Notes: a model not told the origin generated them from the sequence alone. A stretch of DNA of 64,000 bases from Cannabis sativa (GCF_029168945.1 NC_083603.1:13578001-13642000); one strand, 5' to 3'. Shown: positions 12,462-24,644, counted from the first letter of the stretch. Made by a program: numbers and translations.

Positions 12462-13467
12462 ATCGTTTATGTGGTACACAAAAATAAGGACTTGAAAACA
12501 AACAAAACAAATCCAAGTTGGCTTGATCTACGAACATGTAAAAGATGCCAACATTAATTAATTGTTATTCGAGATATAATTATAATGCTGTACCTTTACA
12601 AATAATTAATACGCACTTTATTTTTCTTTTTTTAAGAATTTTTTTTTTTTGGGTACCAAGAATATTCTAAAACTAAAATTAATCACCAAGAATTAGATTT
12701 GAGTAATACATGACGAAATCTAAAACTGTTAAAATAATTATTAAAGTTAGTTCCGGTATGAAAATAAATTAATTGTGAGAAATGTTTTACTCTTTTCATA
12801 TTTCTGTTGTTTGTTTAAATTATTCTTAACACAAATAAATACAAAAAATTATGAACAATTTTATCATAAAATTTTTAAATTAAATTATTATTAAATTTCA
12901 TTCGAAAAAAAAAAATTATTATTAAATTTTATTTTAACAAAAAAAATCAATTTATAATTTTATTTATTTTGTACCATTTTAAAATATTTTATTATTTAAA
13001 AAAATAAATAAAAAAAACATAAAAATCTAATTAATAACTTTTACCAAACACCAAATTTAAAATAATATTTTTCCTTAATTTACTTTAGTTGTATAAATTT
13101 TAGTCTCTCAACATAACATGTGCATTGCACTTTCTTCAATTATTATATATTCCCTTACTTAAAAAAAAAAAAAAAAAAAAGGCTATGATCTTGATGTGTT
13201 TGGTTGTGCCTTGCCAATCTTCAAAACGACGACTTAAAAAGGAGTACAAAACATGATATTTGTAATTAATTAATTATATATAAAACAAAAAAGGTTACAG
13301 AGTTAAGCAAAAGCCATAAAGACCCGAGTGAATATTACATGGAGATAGGGAGAGATTGAATGGTGTCAATCTAAAACCCAAGTTATTAGCCTTGCAACCA
13401 AACGATAAGAGAACCCAAAACAAAAAAGCCAAATCATTATAGTTCCCGCCCAAAATACTGAAATTGA
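12462..13467. other. AT-rich intergenic DNA with decayed foldback MITE
   Basis: No coding signal. About 12800-13075 resembles the inner and right part of the GGTAAATAC-tipped foldback element found better preserved at 24645-24991 and 46065-46434 (order: AT-rich core, a TACCATTTTAAAA-like step, then a TTACCAAACACC-like step), but its tips are eroded. A runs of A lies at 13162-13180, and LEA 3' flank begins beyond about 13240. Confidence 0.4.
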
Positions 13468-15486
13468 TCACATCTTGCCTTGGCGGTCTTTGTCCGTACG
13501 GTCCAGTTTTAATGGGCCTTCATCATCATCCATAGAACCCACATCGTTAAAAGCCTGGCCCGTTAACTGGTCAGCAGTTTTAAATGTAGCGGCCACGTAT
13601 CCAGGGCGAGTATCCTCCACGGCAACCACAAATTCCTCTCCAGCCCTTACGGCACCGGCGTGACGATCACGCGCCGCGCGTGTTTCAAATCTACATAACA
13701 GAAACAATAAATGACATAAAATGTGTCAAACGACACTGTGGACATGAAGAAAAGCAACATGAAATTTAGCTAGCAAAGACTACAGAGCAAACCACCTTAG
13801 AAGGTCTGGAAGATTTTTTTTGCCAAAACCCCCCATTTTGCCAAAAATGGAATCAAATAAAACGACATATATGCAACAATTTGCCGAGCCACATTAGTCA
13901 AAAGGAGAGTAAGAAACGACATTAAATTAAAATGTAGGAGAAGATATATGGAGACATAAAAATCTTACGTTACAGAACTAGGACCTCTGGTGGTTTCACT
14001 GGGCTTTTGGACAGTCTCATACCCTTCTAACTTCAAATCTTCCACCTTTCGTCTGGTGTCTTCCTCTTCTTCATTCAATTTCTCCTGTAAACGACATCAA
14101 ATTAATTTTATACATTTTACAAGATCAAATATGAGACAATATGAAAATGATAGAAGGCCTTAGCCTTACCTTAGCTTTCTCTCCTGTTTCAGCCACCTTC
14201 TGCTTAGTCTCTTCTTTCTTTCCGGCAAAGAAATCAAGAGCCTTCCGAGCAGCATCGGCAGCAGAATCCTTGAGCTCACCAAGTTTACCAACTGTGGTAT
14301 CTTTGCCCTCCTTGGCTTTCTCAGCTGTGTAATCCTTATACTCTCCCACCTTCTCCACTGTCGTATCTTTCCCCTGCTTCGCCTTATCAGCAGCAAAATC
14401 CTTACTTTCCACACCCTTTTCAACTGCATAATCCTTGCACTCAACAAGCTTCTCCTTCCCTTGACCCGCCTTCTCAGCTGCATAATCTCTCGCATCAGCC
14501 GCCTTCTGAGCAGCCAACTCCTTAGTCTCCACACCCTTCTCAACTGCATAATCCTTATACTCACCAAGCTTCTCTTTCCCTTGACCAGCCTTCTCCGCTG
14601 CATAATCTCTAGCATCCGCCGCCTTCTGCGCAGCCAAGTCCTTAGCCTCCTTAGCCTTCTCCACCGTAGTGTCTTTCGCCGCAACAGCCCTATCAGCCGC
14701 ATAATCCTTGTACTCCCCTGCCTTCTCCAATGTCGTATCCTTGGCTTGTTTGGCCTTCTCAGCCGCAGCATCCTTCATCTCCCCTGCCTTCCCCAATGTC
14801 GCATCCTTCCCCTGTTTCGCTTTCTCCGCCGCAGCATCTTTAATCTCCTTGGCTCTCTGCGCCGTGTAATCCTTAGTCTCCGCAGCCTTCCCCAAAGTAG
14901 TATCCTTGGCTTGTTTCGCCTTTTCAGTTGCAGCATCCTTAGTTTCTTTCACTCTCTGCGCCGTGTAATCCTTAGTCTCCGCAGCCTTGCCCAAAGTAGC
15001 ATCTTTGGCATGTTTCGCCGTCTCCGCCGCAGCATCCTTAGTCTCGGCAGCCTTGGCCAGAGTATTATCCTTGGCCTGTTTGGTCTTCTCAACCGCAGAA
15101 TCCTTATTCTCTTTCGCCCTCTGAGTGGCGGAATTATCAGCATACTCTCCCATCTTATCTTTCTTAGCGTAATCTTCACCTTCCCTGGACGTCTCTGTAC
15201 CACTGCCTTTGGCGACGACTGCTTCTTTGGCGTGCTCGTAAGTGTCCTGAACGGCTCTAAAAACAGAACCAATAACACCAGGCTTTTGGGGCTGATCTTG
15301 TTGTCGTAGACGAATATCAGTTGTCGTTTCCGTCATCCTATTATTACCGGTACTCATACGACGTCGTTCCGCTTCTTCTTCTTGTCGTTTTTGTTCTCTT
15401 TGAATTCCTTCTAGATCGGCAGCTGCAATCTTCACCGCTGCCTCTGCTTCCTCAACCTTCTGCTGATTTGTCGATCGGGATGCCAT
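13468..15486 (-). CDS. late embryogenesis abundant protein, LEA_4 (group 3) type
   Basis: Three exons: 15486-14170, 14084-13969 and 13690-13468. Introns are GT-AG (donor after 14170, acceptor before 14084; donor after 13969, acceptor before 13690), and the joined frame gives 551 residues. Residues about 100-430 are tandem 11-mer-like units built on K-x-K-x-A-K-D-x-x and AAETKDYTA / KLGEYKDYA themes, with no aromatic core: the disordered, inducible amphipathic helix of group-3 LEA proteins that protect membranes and proteins during seed drying. The C-terminal exon is different and more globular (VAVEDTRPGYVAATF, ending QGKM). It resembles DC8-like embryonic LEA proteins in my recollection. Exon 1 alone would read through the donor into a short false tail. 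ABRE and RY motifs lie upstream. Confidence 0.88.
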
Positions 15487-15639
15487 TGTCGTAAATATTC
15501 TTCTAAATTAGAAAGAAAGAACCTTTGAAGTAAAATATAATTCTCAATATGTGTAGAAGCTTATAATAATAATGCTAATATGTATCGATTTTGATTTCGT
15601 TTTCGTGATTGTTGCTACTTTCTTCGGTTTGTAATTGTA

Positions 15640-15785
15640 TCTATATATATATGTAATGGCCGACCGATCAAGAACAGAGACACGTAAAGCTTTAGGCGAA
15701 TCCTTAGCTTGCCACGTGTTGAAGTTTGCATTGTAATGTGACACGTTGCATGGTTTAGACTACGTGTTGTGTTACATGCAAAGAC
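15640..15785 (-). promoter_or_regulatory. LEA core promoter with ABRE and RY cluster
   Basis: For the minus-strand LEA gene: a TATA box (15641-15653) about 155 bp before the ATG. Four ACGT elements lie upstream of it: ACGTGTC complements at 15679-15685 and 15740-15746, a CACGTG G-box at 15713-15718, and TACGTGT at 15761-15767. Two RY motifs (CATGCA or complement) lie at 15747-15752 and 15775-15780. ABRE plus RY is the classic ABI5/ABI3-type seed maturation signature, so expression in late embryos and under ABA is inferred. Confidence 0.72.
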
Positions 15786-16011
15786 GGTTTGAGATAACCA
15801 AAAGAGTTTTTGTGTTTTATATATATATTTTTTAAATGGATAAAACAAACTTTTTTATTTTTTGAACAACGAACGAAATCTCTTATATATTATTAAAGAG
15901 TATCATATATTGAGGAGAAATAGAAGATTTGTGAAATCTAGAATGAAATATTATATTTATTTACGTTTATTCTGGACTGTTCTCGGTTATATGGAGATGA
16001 GATGGGTAGTA

Positions 16012-16034
16012 TCCACGTGTCTCTGACGTGTCAT
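16012..16034. promoter_or_regulatory. distal paired ABRE-like sites
   Basis: CCACGTGTC (16013-16021) and GACGTGTCA (16025-16033) lie about 530 bp before the LEA ATG. Two strong ACGT cores within 20 bp suggest a distal ABA-response unit of the same promoter. Confidence 0.5.
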
Positions 16035-17136
16035 GTGGAGATTGCTTACCTTGTGTCTGAGGCATACTGGAATTTCTGACCTGATAATACTAACTGGCTA
16101 ATCTATGAGGGACTGAATTGGGATAAGATCGAATGTAAACATTGGAGATCTCCACTAAAACATATCCATCCTTCTTTATTTTTGCTAAGTTTGTCCTGTT
16201 TTTTCATTTTTTTTTATTTTGATAAAAAGTTTGTCGAGTAAAAAGAAAAATTAAAAAAGTATACAGAAACAATAAAGAAGCATTAGTTGATAGTTTTTAT
16301 TTAAAGATCAAAACCCCCATAATTGTATCAAAGGCTCAGTGTCTTCTTTTCTTAAGATCATGTACAATAGTAGCATCTTTCAATTTTAATAATGTTAAAA
16401 ATTTACACATTATTTAAAAAGATAGAGTGATTACCCCCTTAAAAAGAATGTACTCATGATGCACTTTTAATTTATTTCGGCATCTAAAAAAACTTTTTGG
16501 TCCAATTTTTTTTCATATTCATGTATGTTATATCTATTAAAAATAACAAAATTTTAAGAAATTCAGAATAATTTACAATATAAAAAATAATGTTAACAGT
16601 CTATTTTACATTCGTATAAAATAAAATAGTCACGCGTGCAACACACTGTTTGAACGTAGTTTTCGGCGTGTTAAACTTTTTCGAATTTCTTAAAATTTTG
16701 CAGAATGTCTTAAACAACTATATGCACATGATTATGAGAAAAAATTTGACTAAAAAATTATTTCTGATGCTAAAACAGATAGGAGTGCATCAATATATAT
16801 ATCCATTTTAAGGGTACATTGTAGAATTTTTCGAAAATATAATATTTTATTTTATTTCTCTTCTACATTATATTTTTAGCACTTTTACTTTTAAAAATAC
16901 TTCAATACATAGCACTATTTAAAAATACTATAATTATGATATTACACATTACTATTTAATATATATCCTAATTTTTAACTACAATTATTTTTTATAAAAA
17001 AAAAATGAATAACATCAATACCACAACATAACATCCATACAAATTTCTAGAATGATATCCTTTTCTCTCTAATGGAATAATATCTCAATATTTTGATACA
17101 TAATATATCGGCATTATTTCACAAAAACATAAAAAC

Positions 17137-17395
17137 AACAAAAAAATTACAAAAATACGGTTTCACGAAATTTTAAATATTTTTACGATTTTTTGATTTT
17201 ATTTACAGAAAATACGATCTTTTTATGTTGTAATCTTGTTAATTTGTTGTTGATTTTTTGTTATATTTATGTTATTTTTTGTTGTTATTTTGATGTTACT
17301 TTTATGTAATTTTCTTGATGATTTTATGTTATTTTCGTGTTATTTTTTTGGAAAACCGTAAAAATATATATAAAAAAAAACATTCTTTGAACGTA
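17137..17395. repeat. dispersed T/A-rich repeat, copy 1
   Basis: Runs of TGTTATTTT-like units between TACGGTTT and AAACCGTA-type tips. The reverse complement of 50085-50330 is clearly homologous (same order: ATATTTTTACGATTTTT, TTTACAGAAAATA, TGTTGTTATTTT). Probably a small non-autonomous element; class unknown. Confidence 0.6.
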
Positions 17396-17469
17396 AAAAT
17401 ATAATTATTTTACAAAAAATGGTGCCTTATGTAATTATTCCTAATATATCTAAAATTTTAATGCTCTAA

Positions 17470-18395
17470 GGCATGTTTACTAATAAGCAATGTGAATCGA
17501 TGGTAAGGTAATCATTCCCTTACATTTGTTTACTTACATTATTAAAATTAAGGAAAGGGATAACTTGATTAAATAAGGGAGAACTTCCCTCACCGGCGCG
17601 TTTACTAAACTGTAATTGGAATCAGAATAATCAATGGGAGAAATGTATCGGTTTAAAATAGAAAATAATCGGAAATAATATTTTATTATGATGTTTACTA
17701 AACTATCCGGAAAGAAAACCAAAATCATATATTATTTTGTTTACATGACTAGGAAAGGTAATCGAAATGCTTTTTAATTTGACAAAATTATCATTATTAG
17801 AACATGTAATTATTTTCTGTTTATAGATTTTTAAGGGGTATATTTGTCTTTTTCATTTTTAATTAATAAAATTAATATTAGAATAAATTAAGTAAGGAAA
17901 GGGAAAGGTATTCCCTATAAAAATGGGGGGAGAACCTTTCCCTTTGTTTTCTCCCTAATTTGTGTGGGTCCCACTAGTTTCTCCCTTTCCAAAATTTAGT
18001 AAACAATTGTATAGAAATTAATACCATACCATTCATTCACATTCCCTTTAAGTAAACATAATTTTATAAGGAATGCCATTAAGGGTAATGACTTTTAATT
18101 ATTTTTATTTTATTTTTTCATATTAAATATATAATGACAATTTTGTCCTTTAAAATATATCTTACAAAATAACTACCATGTAATATAGTTTAACTCAAAA
18201 GGACAATTTAGTCAATTTAAGCATTCCGATTACATTTCCTAATAAAGTAAACAAGATAAATCACAACTATTCTATTTCCAAAAAAAATTAGTAAACAACA
18301 TATTACAAATATTGATTCCGATTATTTTTCATTTATTCCGTTATATTTTTCTATTAATTTATTCCGATTCTGAATACTGTATAGTAAATGTGCCA
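17470..18395. mobile_element. Harbinger/Tourist-like MITE, outer element
   Basis: Left tip GGCATGTTTACTA (17470) pairs with the right tip TAGTAAATGTGCCA (ending about 18395), and TAA flanks both sides (17467-17469, 18396-18398), as expected for PIF/Harbinger TSDs. No transposase is encoded. A related element is nested inside. Confidence 0.65.
17583..18059 (-). mobile_element. nested MITE, copy 1
   Basis: Nearly the same 460 bp occurs in reverse complement at 30037-30499. Tips GGCGCGTTTACTAAA and TTAAGTAAACAT resemble those of the host element, so it is a relative inserted into a relative. A short apparent ORF shared by both copies (starting MILVFFPDSL) is just this repeat and not a gene. Confidence 0.7.
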
Positions 18396-18398
18396 TAA

Positions 18399-18785
18399 GA
18401 GCAACTCCAATGCAAGCATTTTAAAAAATAGCTAATAATTTCCACATCATCTTAAAATATTATATTTTATTTTTTCTTTCATTCACATTATTTTTGGCTA
18501 CTTTACTCTTAAAATTACTCCAATACTAAATAATTTTAAAAGTCAAGAGAATGGACCCACACTCTATTATTTAATACATTATTAAATTACTTTTAATATT
18601 TTAAATATTATATTAACACACCTTTTTGATAGAAAAATTATAAAAAATAAAAAAATAATTCAACTACCATTGCTTGACAGTAGCAATTGCAGTAGCCCAC
18701 ACAATTTTTTTTAGTGGTCAAGCAATCAAGATTGCTTTTCTTAGACTGACAAAGGCTTGATGAGCAACCAACATTGGAGCTGCTC
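18399..18785. mobile_element. TAA-flanked MITE with GAGCAACTCCAATG tips
   Basis: GAGCAACTCCAATG (18399-18412) and CATTGGAGCTGCTC (18772-18785) are inverted tips differing by one base. TAA flanks both sides (18396-18398, 18786-18788). The left TAA is also the right flank of the neighbouring MITE. Confidence 0.8.
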
Positions 18786-18949
18786 TAACATTACCTGACG
18801 CCATCTCACCAGAGAAGTCAATATTGTTACTATAGTTTGGTTGTTTACTTTTTCTTTTTTTGAATAAGGCTAAGTTTACTTTAATTTGCACCCCTCTCTT
18901 CTGTTATTATAAATTAAGATGATAAGTTATTTACAATAAGAGAATTTAT

Positions 18950-20120
18950 AAGCGAAAGAATATAATTCGACCAAAAATAAACTTCATCCAATTTTAAAGC
19001 AAACTTTATCAATTTGTGAGCAGCTATATTAATTATACGTTTGACATGAGATACATTCACATTAGAAAAAAAGAATAAAAGACTAGAAATATTTATAAAA
19101 ATCTTGAAAAAAAATTACAAATGAAGGTTTGCACAAAACATTTGAGATTCGTAGAACATCTATTTCAACTTGAGTTATAGGCAATTGAAGTTGAAGTGCC
19201 CAAATATAAGCTATGAAACAATGTTAGCGCCTCCATTTCATGAGAATTGAAATTACCAATGATTGGTTTGGAAAGAGCAGCAGTAACATTGTTGGAGTCT
19301 CGAACTAAAGCCCCAAGACCAATAATTTTCTTGTCGATATCAACTATTGCATCAACGTTTAACTTGAGGTTTCCCACCATTGGAGGTGCCTACAGAACTG
19401 GTTCAACAACTGAAGAAGATGACTGTGTGGGTGCTCTATTTTCTAGACGGTACTTGGCTTGAACAGATCGAAAGTTCTGCATATAATTTGCTGCGAAAAT
19501 GGCAAGTTCCTTGGTTGGTTTAGCTTTATTTCCATGTACCACTCGATTTCTCTCTGTTAAGATCAACCGAAGAGTGCATAGGATTTGTTCCATCTCAGTA
19601 CGTGAGTAGATTAAAGAAAAATGAACTAGATAATCCCCCTTGCAGCCAAAAAGAGTGTGGTGAATGGATTCCCATGCTTGGTTGCAAATAGAGCAGGTAG
19701 AACACTTGTAATTATCTTCCTCCTGACCAAAGTTGTAGCTACAAGAAGAGCATCAATGTAGACACGCCAAGCAAAGTTTTTTATTTTTTGTGGTAACTGA
19801 AGTGACCAAAAAAACTTCCACATAGGCCTGTCGAAGAAGAGCTTGAGCTATTATCAATGTCTTCTAGAGACGCTGCAAAATAATAACCTGTTTGTAACAA
19901 AATAAATGCTAGATGTGTGGTGATGCCAAACAAGAGTATCATCATTCTGAAAAAAAACTTAAAGGTATTGTCAAAATACGATCTACATCTAACCGAGAAA
20001 ACCATTGGTTGAGTAGCGGCACATCCCATTGTCTCTCATCAGTTATGAGATTATAAACAACCCCATCTAGAGGACTTAAATAGTAGAATGGTAGGAATTC
20101 GAGTGCCATGGGATCCAAGG
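18950..20120 (-). pseudogene. decayed LINE ORF2, C-terminal part
   Basis: Scattered minus-strand segments read as plant LINE ORF2: a pre-zf-RVT stretch (WDVPLLNQWFSRLDV near 19990-20030), zf-RVT ([18 protein letters not shown] near 19760-19815), a linker (LILTERNRVVHGNKAK) and RNase H (LKLNVDAIVD near 19340, then SHVKRIINIAAHKL near 19020-19060). Stops and frameshifts are many. The polymerase domain is missing. Much older than the LINE at 7-12 kb. Confidence 0.8.
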
Positions 20121-20124
20121 GTCA

Positions 20125-20478
20125 AAACCACACTTAACTCAACAACCTTCACCAATTTTTCACCGTAGACCAAAAGAGATTAAATCCTTACCCCAATGTA
20201 CATATCGTGGCAGCGTGACCTGGAGTGTTCGGTCTTGGGACATCTGGGAATTTTATTTTGTAGTCGTTGTGCGACCTAAATGTTATATTTTGACATATTT
20301 TGTATAAAAGTTTTAAATCGGGATCCCGGTGTTTGTAAATAATTATGTAAATTATAAAGTTTAGTATTTATTATAAAAAGTTTTAATTTCACTCGTTTTT
20401 CGAGAAAAATTTTTGATTAGCAAAGATAGCACTGTAATTGAAAAAGCATTGTAGCGTGCCTTAGCATTAGGGCGTTAC
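20125..20478 (-). repeat. gypsy-like LTR fragment
   Basis: Read on the minus strand it starts TGTAACGCCC, a common plant gypsy LTR start, and runs through GTCGCACAACGACTA and GACCGAACACTCCAGGTCAC. It sits between the two parts of the decayed LINE. No second LTR or clear duplication was found. Confidence 0.5.
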
Positions 20479-20484
20479 AAATAA

Positions 20485-20860
20485 TCTGAGCAAGATGTTT
20501 AGATTTGCTTAAGAACGGCAAATGAAAGACCTGAACCCGGAAAGGAGTAATAGTAATTGAGTCTAAAGAAGCATTTCGTAGAACACTTGGAAGGCAAAGA
20601 ACTAAGTGTTGGTTATGGAAATGCCAGGGCTCTTTAGAAAGGACCCTAAAAAGATCACCTTGGCAGCCAAAAATGATCGTTTAGACATCAGTGTCATAAG
20701 TAGAAGTTTCTACTCGAAATTTCCATGTCCAATTCCTAGTGACAGTTAAAAAACTGTTTTTGATTGTGACCCCCTTTTGAGTAGATTTTGCAGAGGATGT
20801 GATTGCATTGTGATCGAGGGTGAGGAGCAGAGAATTAGAGATATTAATAACCTCTTTTTC
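20485..20860 (-). pseudogene. decayed LINE ORF1 (DUF4283-like)
   Basis: Minus-strand translation gives, with a stop, the DUF4283 pattern: WTWKFRVET, then CQGDLFRVLSKEPWHFHNQH, then ITPFRVQVFHLP. Together with the C-terminal ORF2 remnant at 18950-20120 it suggests one LINE that lost its middle. The following 20870-21343 is purine-rich on the given strand, without a convincing gene. Confidence 0.65.
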
Positions 20861-21343
20861 CTTAGCAGTTAATGCTTAGAGATATCACTTAGGAAAGAAT
20901 CATGAAAAAATATGAAGGGAGTAGGATGAAGAGAATCAAGGGAAGAACATGAAAGAGAAGATGGAAAAATGGAGGCGGTTGTAGAGAAAATTTGCAGAAA
21001 AAAACTAATCAAAGAAGTTAAAAAGAAAAAAAAAAAAAAACTACCATAACTACCATTATGTATATAAAGGATATGAAATTCTTGAAATTTAATCTCCATT
21101 TGGATTACTATGACAGCCAAATACAGAAAACGTAGAACAAAAAAAAAATAATACAAACATGATTTTTTTTTTACAATTTATTAATTGATTATCTAATTTA
21201 AAGGCTATCTAAGTCACCAAAGCTTGAAAAAAAATACACGATTATTGGACCAAATTAAGGAAAAAGAATCTAATCATGATCATCTTAGACCATACAAAAC
21301 CACCAAACTACACACTTGAATTGAATCAAATAATCTCATGCAT

Positions 21344-24168
21344 TCAAAGATCATCACGGACTCTAATATTCAGTCTTCTAAGCCAAACCGAGTGAAGAAT
21401 CATGTGAAACACATCAAATCTCTTAGGAGGAGAGTTAACCTCAAAGTGTTTCCTCACTTTAACCACTCTCCTCTGCATTCTTATGTATTGCCTAGGAGAA
21501 ATGCTCATTAGAATTTTCTTCAAATTTCGAATTTCGCTAACCGGTACCTCTACCGAGAAGGATTTCCAATTAAGAACATCGCTAAAAGGCGGTACATAGT
21601 GATCGGATATGAGGACAGGCACGCAGCCTGTGTAGATGGCCTCAACTATCCTTGGACTCGCAACCTCATATCCACTAGGACAAATGCAGTACTTGCTCTT
21701 TCTCAACATGTCATAGTAAGATACCCCTTTGGGAAGGTACTGATGTATTTTCATGTCTTCATCTTTGTTCTCCCAATGCTCTAGTAAAATAGGCCTAATT
21801 GGGCCATGAAGCCCTCCTGCGAAAAAAGCAAGAATCGGACGCTTCGAAGCTGAAGGACCGCCTAGAAAACCATCGGTTAGCCCGGTTAGGAGGTTGATTT
21901 CGGGGAAGGAAACATCTTTTGTGGGGTTAAAACCTTCGGAGGTGTTGGCATTGCATAATACCCTTATTGAGTTTTTGCGTAGGTTAGGAACAGAGGATGA
22001 TGCTTCTGGCCCCTGAAAAAACGACAATGATTCATAGTTTAGAAACAAAGAAACGACACTAATTTATTATTGTGTGTAATATAAACGTAATTTACCCAAT
22101 CATGGCAAGAGAGCATGAAATGGTCAGCTCCAAGGCTACGATTCCAAAAGGGGTATTTGGAAGAAACGACATTAACATAGTCAATTACGGTTTGTCGTAT
22201 GGGACTAAAATCGTGGGAGTCTCGAACATAAACATAACGAACCAACATTGTAACGCTAAAAGGTAAGAAAAAAACGTGTGCTTTTTGGGGATCTTTTGTT
22301 CGAAACTGGCTATTCATTTCAAGCTCGTGGATGAAATTTCCTTCCATGGAATATATGCTCTTACAAGGCCCATTGTGAAACAATGGTGGTTCTCCTTCTT
22401 CATAAACAAACACCTTAAATTGTTTTTCCATTTCTAAGTAGCTCCTGCATATATGACATTAATTAATAATTGATATTAAAAATATAAATAAGTTTAAGGA
22501 TTTTTAGCATAAATATTTGGCAATAAAATCTCAGTTCTATAAACACAAACAATTAAGTCATTGTTTTTTTTTCTTCACAAATCACATATCTTTTTTGAAT
22601 AAATATGATGATGTCTAAAAGTGAAGACATTATTATTATTATTTTTTTCTTGTTTAAAAAAGAAAAAATATCAAAATTATTCATAAAAAATGAACTACAA
22701 AGACTTGTTTCAGAAACTTATTAAAGATTGACAGGGAATCTCGGGAAGCATTTACTCTACTAATAACTCTAATATATTTAACGAAAAAAGAAAAGAAAAA
22801 TACAATAATATTAATATATATTTCTTTGATATAAATAATACAAAAAAAAATATTAATGTAATAAGTTATACCTTGCCCCCAAAAAATGAAAAAGTATTGG
22901 AAAAAGTTATACTATACCTGTGAAAAGCTTTGGGATTCCAATACATTGGACCATCAGGGGTATATTGGGAATCTTGAGTCTGATTTCCAATTTTGGCCTC
23001 ACTAATTACAGATCGGGCTCTAATTAAAGACCCCTCTAGCCTTTCCAATTTGGTATAAACTCTTTGTCGTCTAGCTCTTATAATAGGTGGAATTTCATGA
23101 TCAGATTCATTAATATTAATTCCCAAAGAAACGACAATCTCCCCACCAGATTCATCACTGTTACTAGTAATAATTTCTTCTTTGGTCGTGTTCTGCTGAT
23201 TCATCAAAACATAATAAATATAGTTATAGTTAAAAATCACTAATTAAAGATTTATATTCTAAAACTTAGCAGCACGGCTTTTTTGGAAATATACTCATGT
23301 ATGGAGGAGTAAAAGCAAACTTGCCATTTTTGACAAGTTTTCTGTTATTGAATAAATGATGTGTTACGTCATATATAATAAATAACCAATAAAGAGAGTA
23401 TGTGATAAAAGTAATTATGTTATTTTTTACTTTTAATATCATAACGTAATTAATTCTAGAATCAATTAGATACCGTACGTAGTAGGTTTGTTAAAATCAA
23501 GTTGAGAATATATTTACTAATTAATTAATTATTAATTTCTTGTACTCAATAAATTTGTTGGAATGCATCAACCTAGGTATAAGAGCTCATATTAATTATA
23601 ACAAAAACCAATTAATTACAATAACTTCAAATAAAATCAACCCCCACCAAAAAATAAACAAAAATCAAATTATATGCCTTGATAAGAAAAATTAAAGTAG
23701 ATTTGTAAAATTAAATGAGAGGATAGTTCTTACATGTTCTTGATGAGAAGATGGAGAGAGATCATCAGCTTCAATATTAATGGTAAGTGGTGAAGAAGAA
23801 GAAGAAGATTGGTTTAGTGGAGACTCATAAGCTGAAGTAGTAATAGCTTCTTCTACATTGTTCTTATTGTCAAGCACCACCAAGTTTGACCTCAAACCCA
23901 AAACACCATTATGATCATCATTTGGAGTTGAAAGTACAGAAATACCCTTTAAAAGATCTCCTTCTGCTGCTGCTGATGATGATGATGATGTTAATGATGA
24001 TGAATTCCATTTAGTGAAGTTGGACATGGAAACCCAGTTGGAAGATTTGGGTCCCAAAACTGAAACAAACCCAGAAATCACTACCAATGGAATCATGAGC
24101 AGCAAAAGAGTTGATGATGATGTCCTGGTCCAACATGCAGACCATGATTTTTTGTTACTATTCACCAT
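21344..24168 (-). CDS. GT47 exostosin-family glycosyltransferase
   Basis: Four exons: 24168-23734, 23195-22918, 22444-22096 and 22012-21344, all GT-AG and in frame, giving about 576 residues. The exon 2 acceptor could lie 3 bases later. The N-terminus has a short basic tail and one membrane anchor (STLLLLMIPLVVISGFVSVL), then a serine-rich stem: a type II Golgi protein. The exostosin domain starts in exon 3 (FHRSYLEMEKQFKVFVYEEG across the exon 2/3 join) and includes SCHDWGP, IRVLCNANTSEGF, KDVSFPEINL, FFAGG, RPILLEHW, FCICPSGYE-like (YCICPSGYEVASPRIVEAI) and GCVPVLISDHYVPPFSDVL. Family members add sugars to cell-wall polysaccharides; the exact substrate cannot be read. An earlier in-frame ATG at 24198 lies inside the TATA box, so I chose 24168. 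Confidence 0.87.
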
Positions 24169-24196
24169 ATTGTATATATTCTTTAACTTACATAAC

Positions 24197-24209
24197 ATAT
24201 ATATATAAG
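24197..24209 (-). promoter_or_regulatory. TATA box of the GT47 gene
   Basis: TTATATATATATG on the minus strand, 30-40 bases before the ATG at 24168. The upstream in-frame ATG (24198) overlaps it and would normally not be transcribed. Confidence 0.6.
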
Positions 24210-24644
24210 GCTGATTGAAACCAAGATCAAAACTAAAGCATGATGATCTTTTGATATATATAACTGTTTTGTCGCTATCCTAGCTATTTTATTTGTAAAT
24301 AATAGTAATAATAAGAAGAAGAAGGAAAAAGTAGAAGAGAAAGAAAGAAAAGGAAAGTGATTTTGGTTTATGGGAAGAAGAACATTTGGTACTAAATGGT
24401 TGAAGCATCACGCCAGGCGTCCTCTTGTATAGTCCTCTATTACCGAGTTTTTCATGCAAACTTTCTGAGTTTCCTATTTTGCCCCCCTTTGTTACCAAAA
24501 CCTTAGCTATTAATGTACCTATATCTATACATCTATATCCCACCGATATAAAATAACTCGAAACTTCATTCTCCTAAATAATTAACTTCAACTCTTCAAG
24601 CACTACCCCGCCCCGCCTATCAAGAAAAATAATAATAAAAAAAT

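Larger units (their letters stand above)
15787..17466. other. AT-rich intergenic DNA
   Basis: Apart from the distal ABRE pair and the repeat at 17137-17395, I see no gene. Short inverted motifs around 16354-16400 and 16800-16830 (ATGTACAATAG-like against TACATTGTAG) hint at another degraded MITE, not firmly supported. Confidence 0.4.

Noticed and set aside
14166..14771. Arg/Leu-rich 201-codon minus-strand frame within the LEA exon
   Set aside because: Alternative frame of the same repeats; the LEA frame has correct splice sites and start.
14461..15309. 282-codon frame on the plus strand opposite the LEA gene
   Set aside because: Antisense shadow of the repetitive LEA exon; the 11-mer repeat keeps the opposite frame free of stops.
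20869..21156. 95-codon minus-strand frame with Phe runs
   Set aside because: Contains a long A/T homopolymer and low-complexity Ser/Phe; part of the decayed LINE surroundings.
24289..24543. 84-codon minus-strand frame upstream of the GT47 gene
   Set aside because: No recognised domain, poly-Leu/Phe tail from T/A-rich DNA, and it lies upstream of the TATA box; could be a chance frame.
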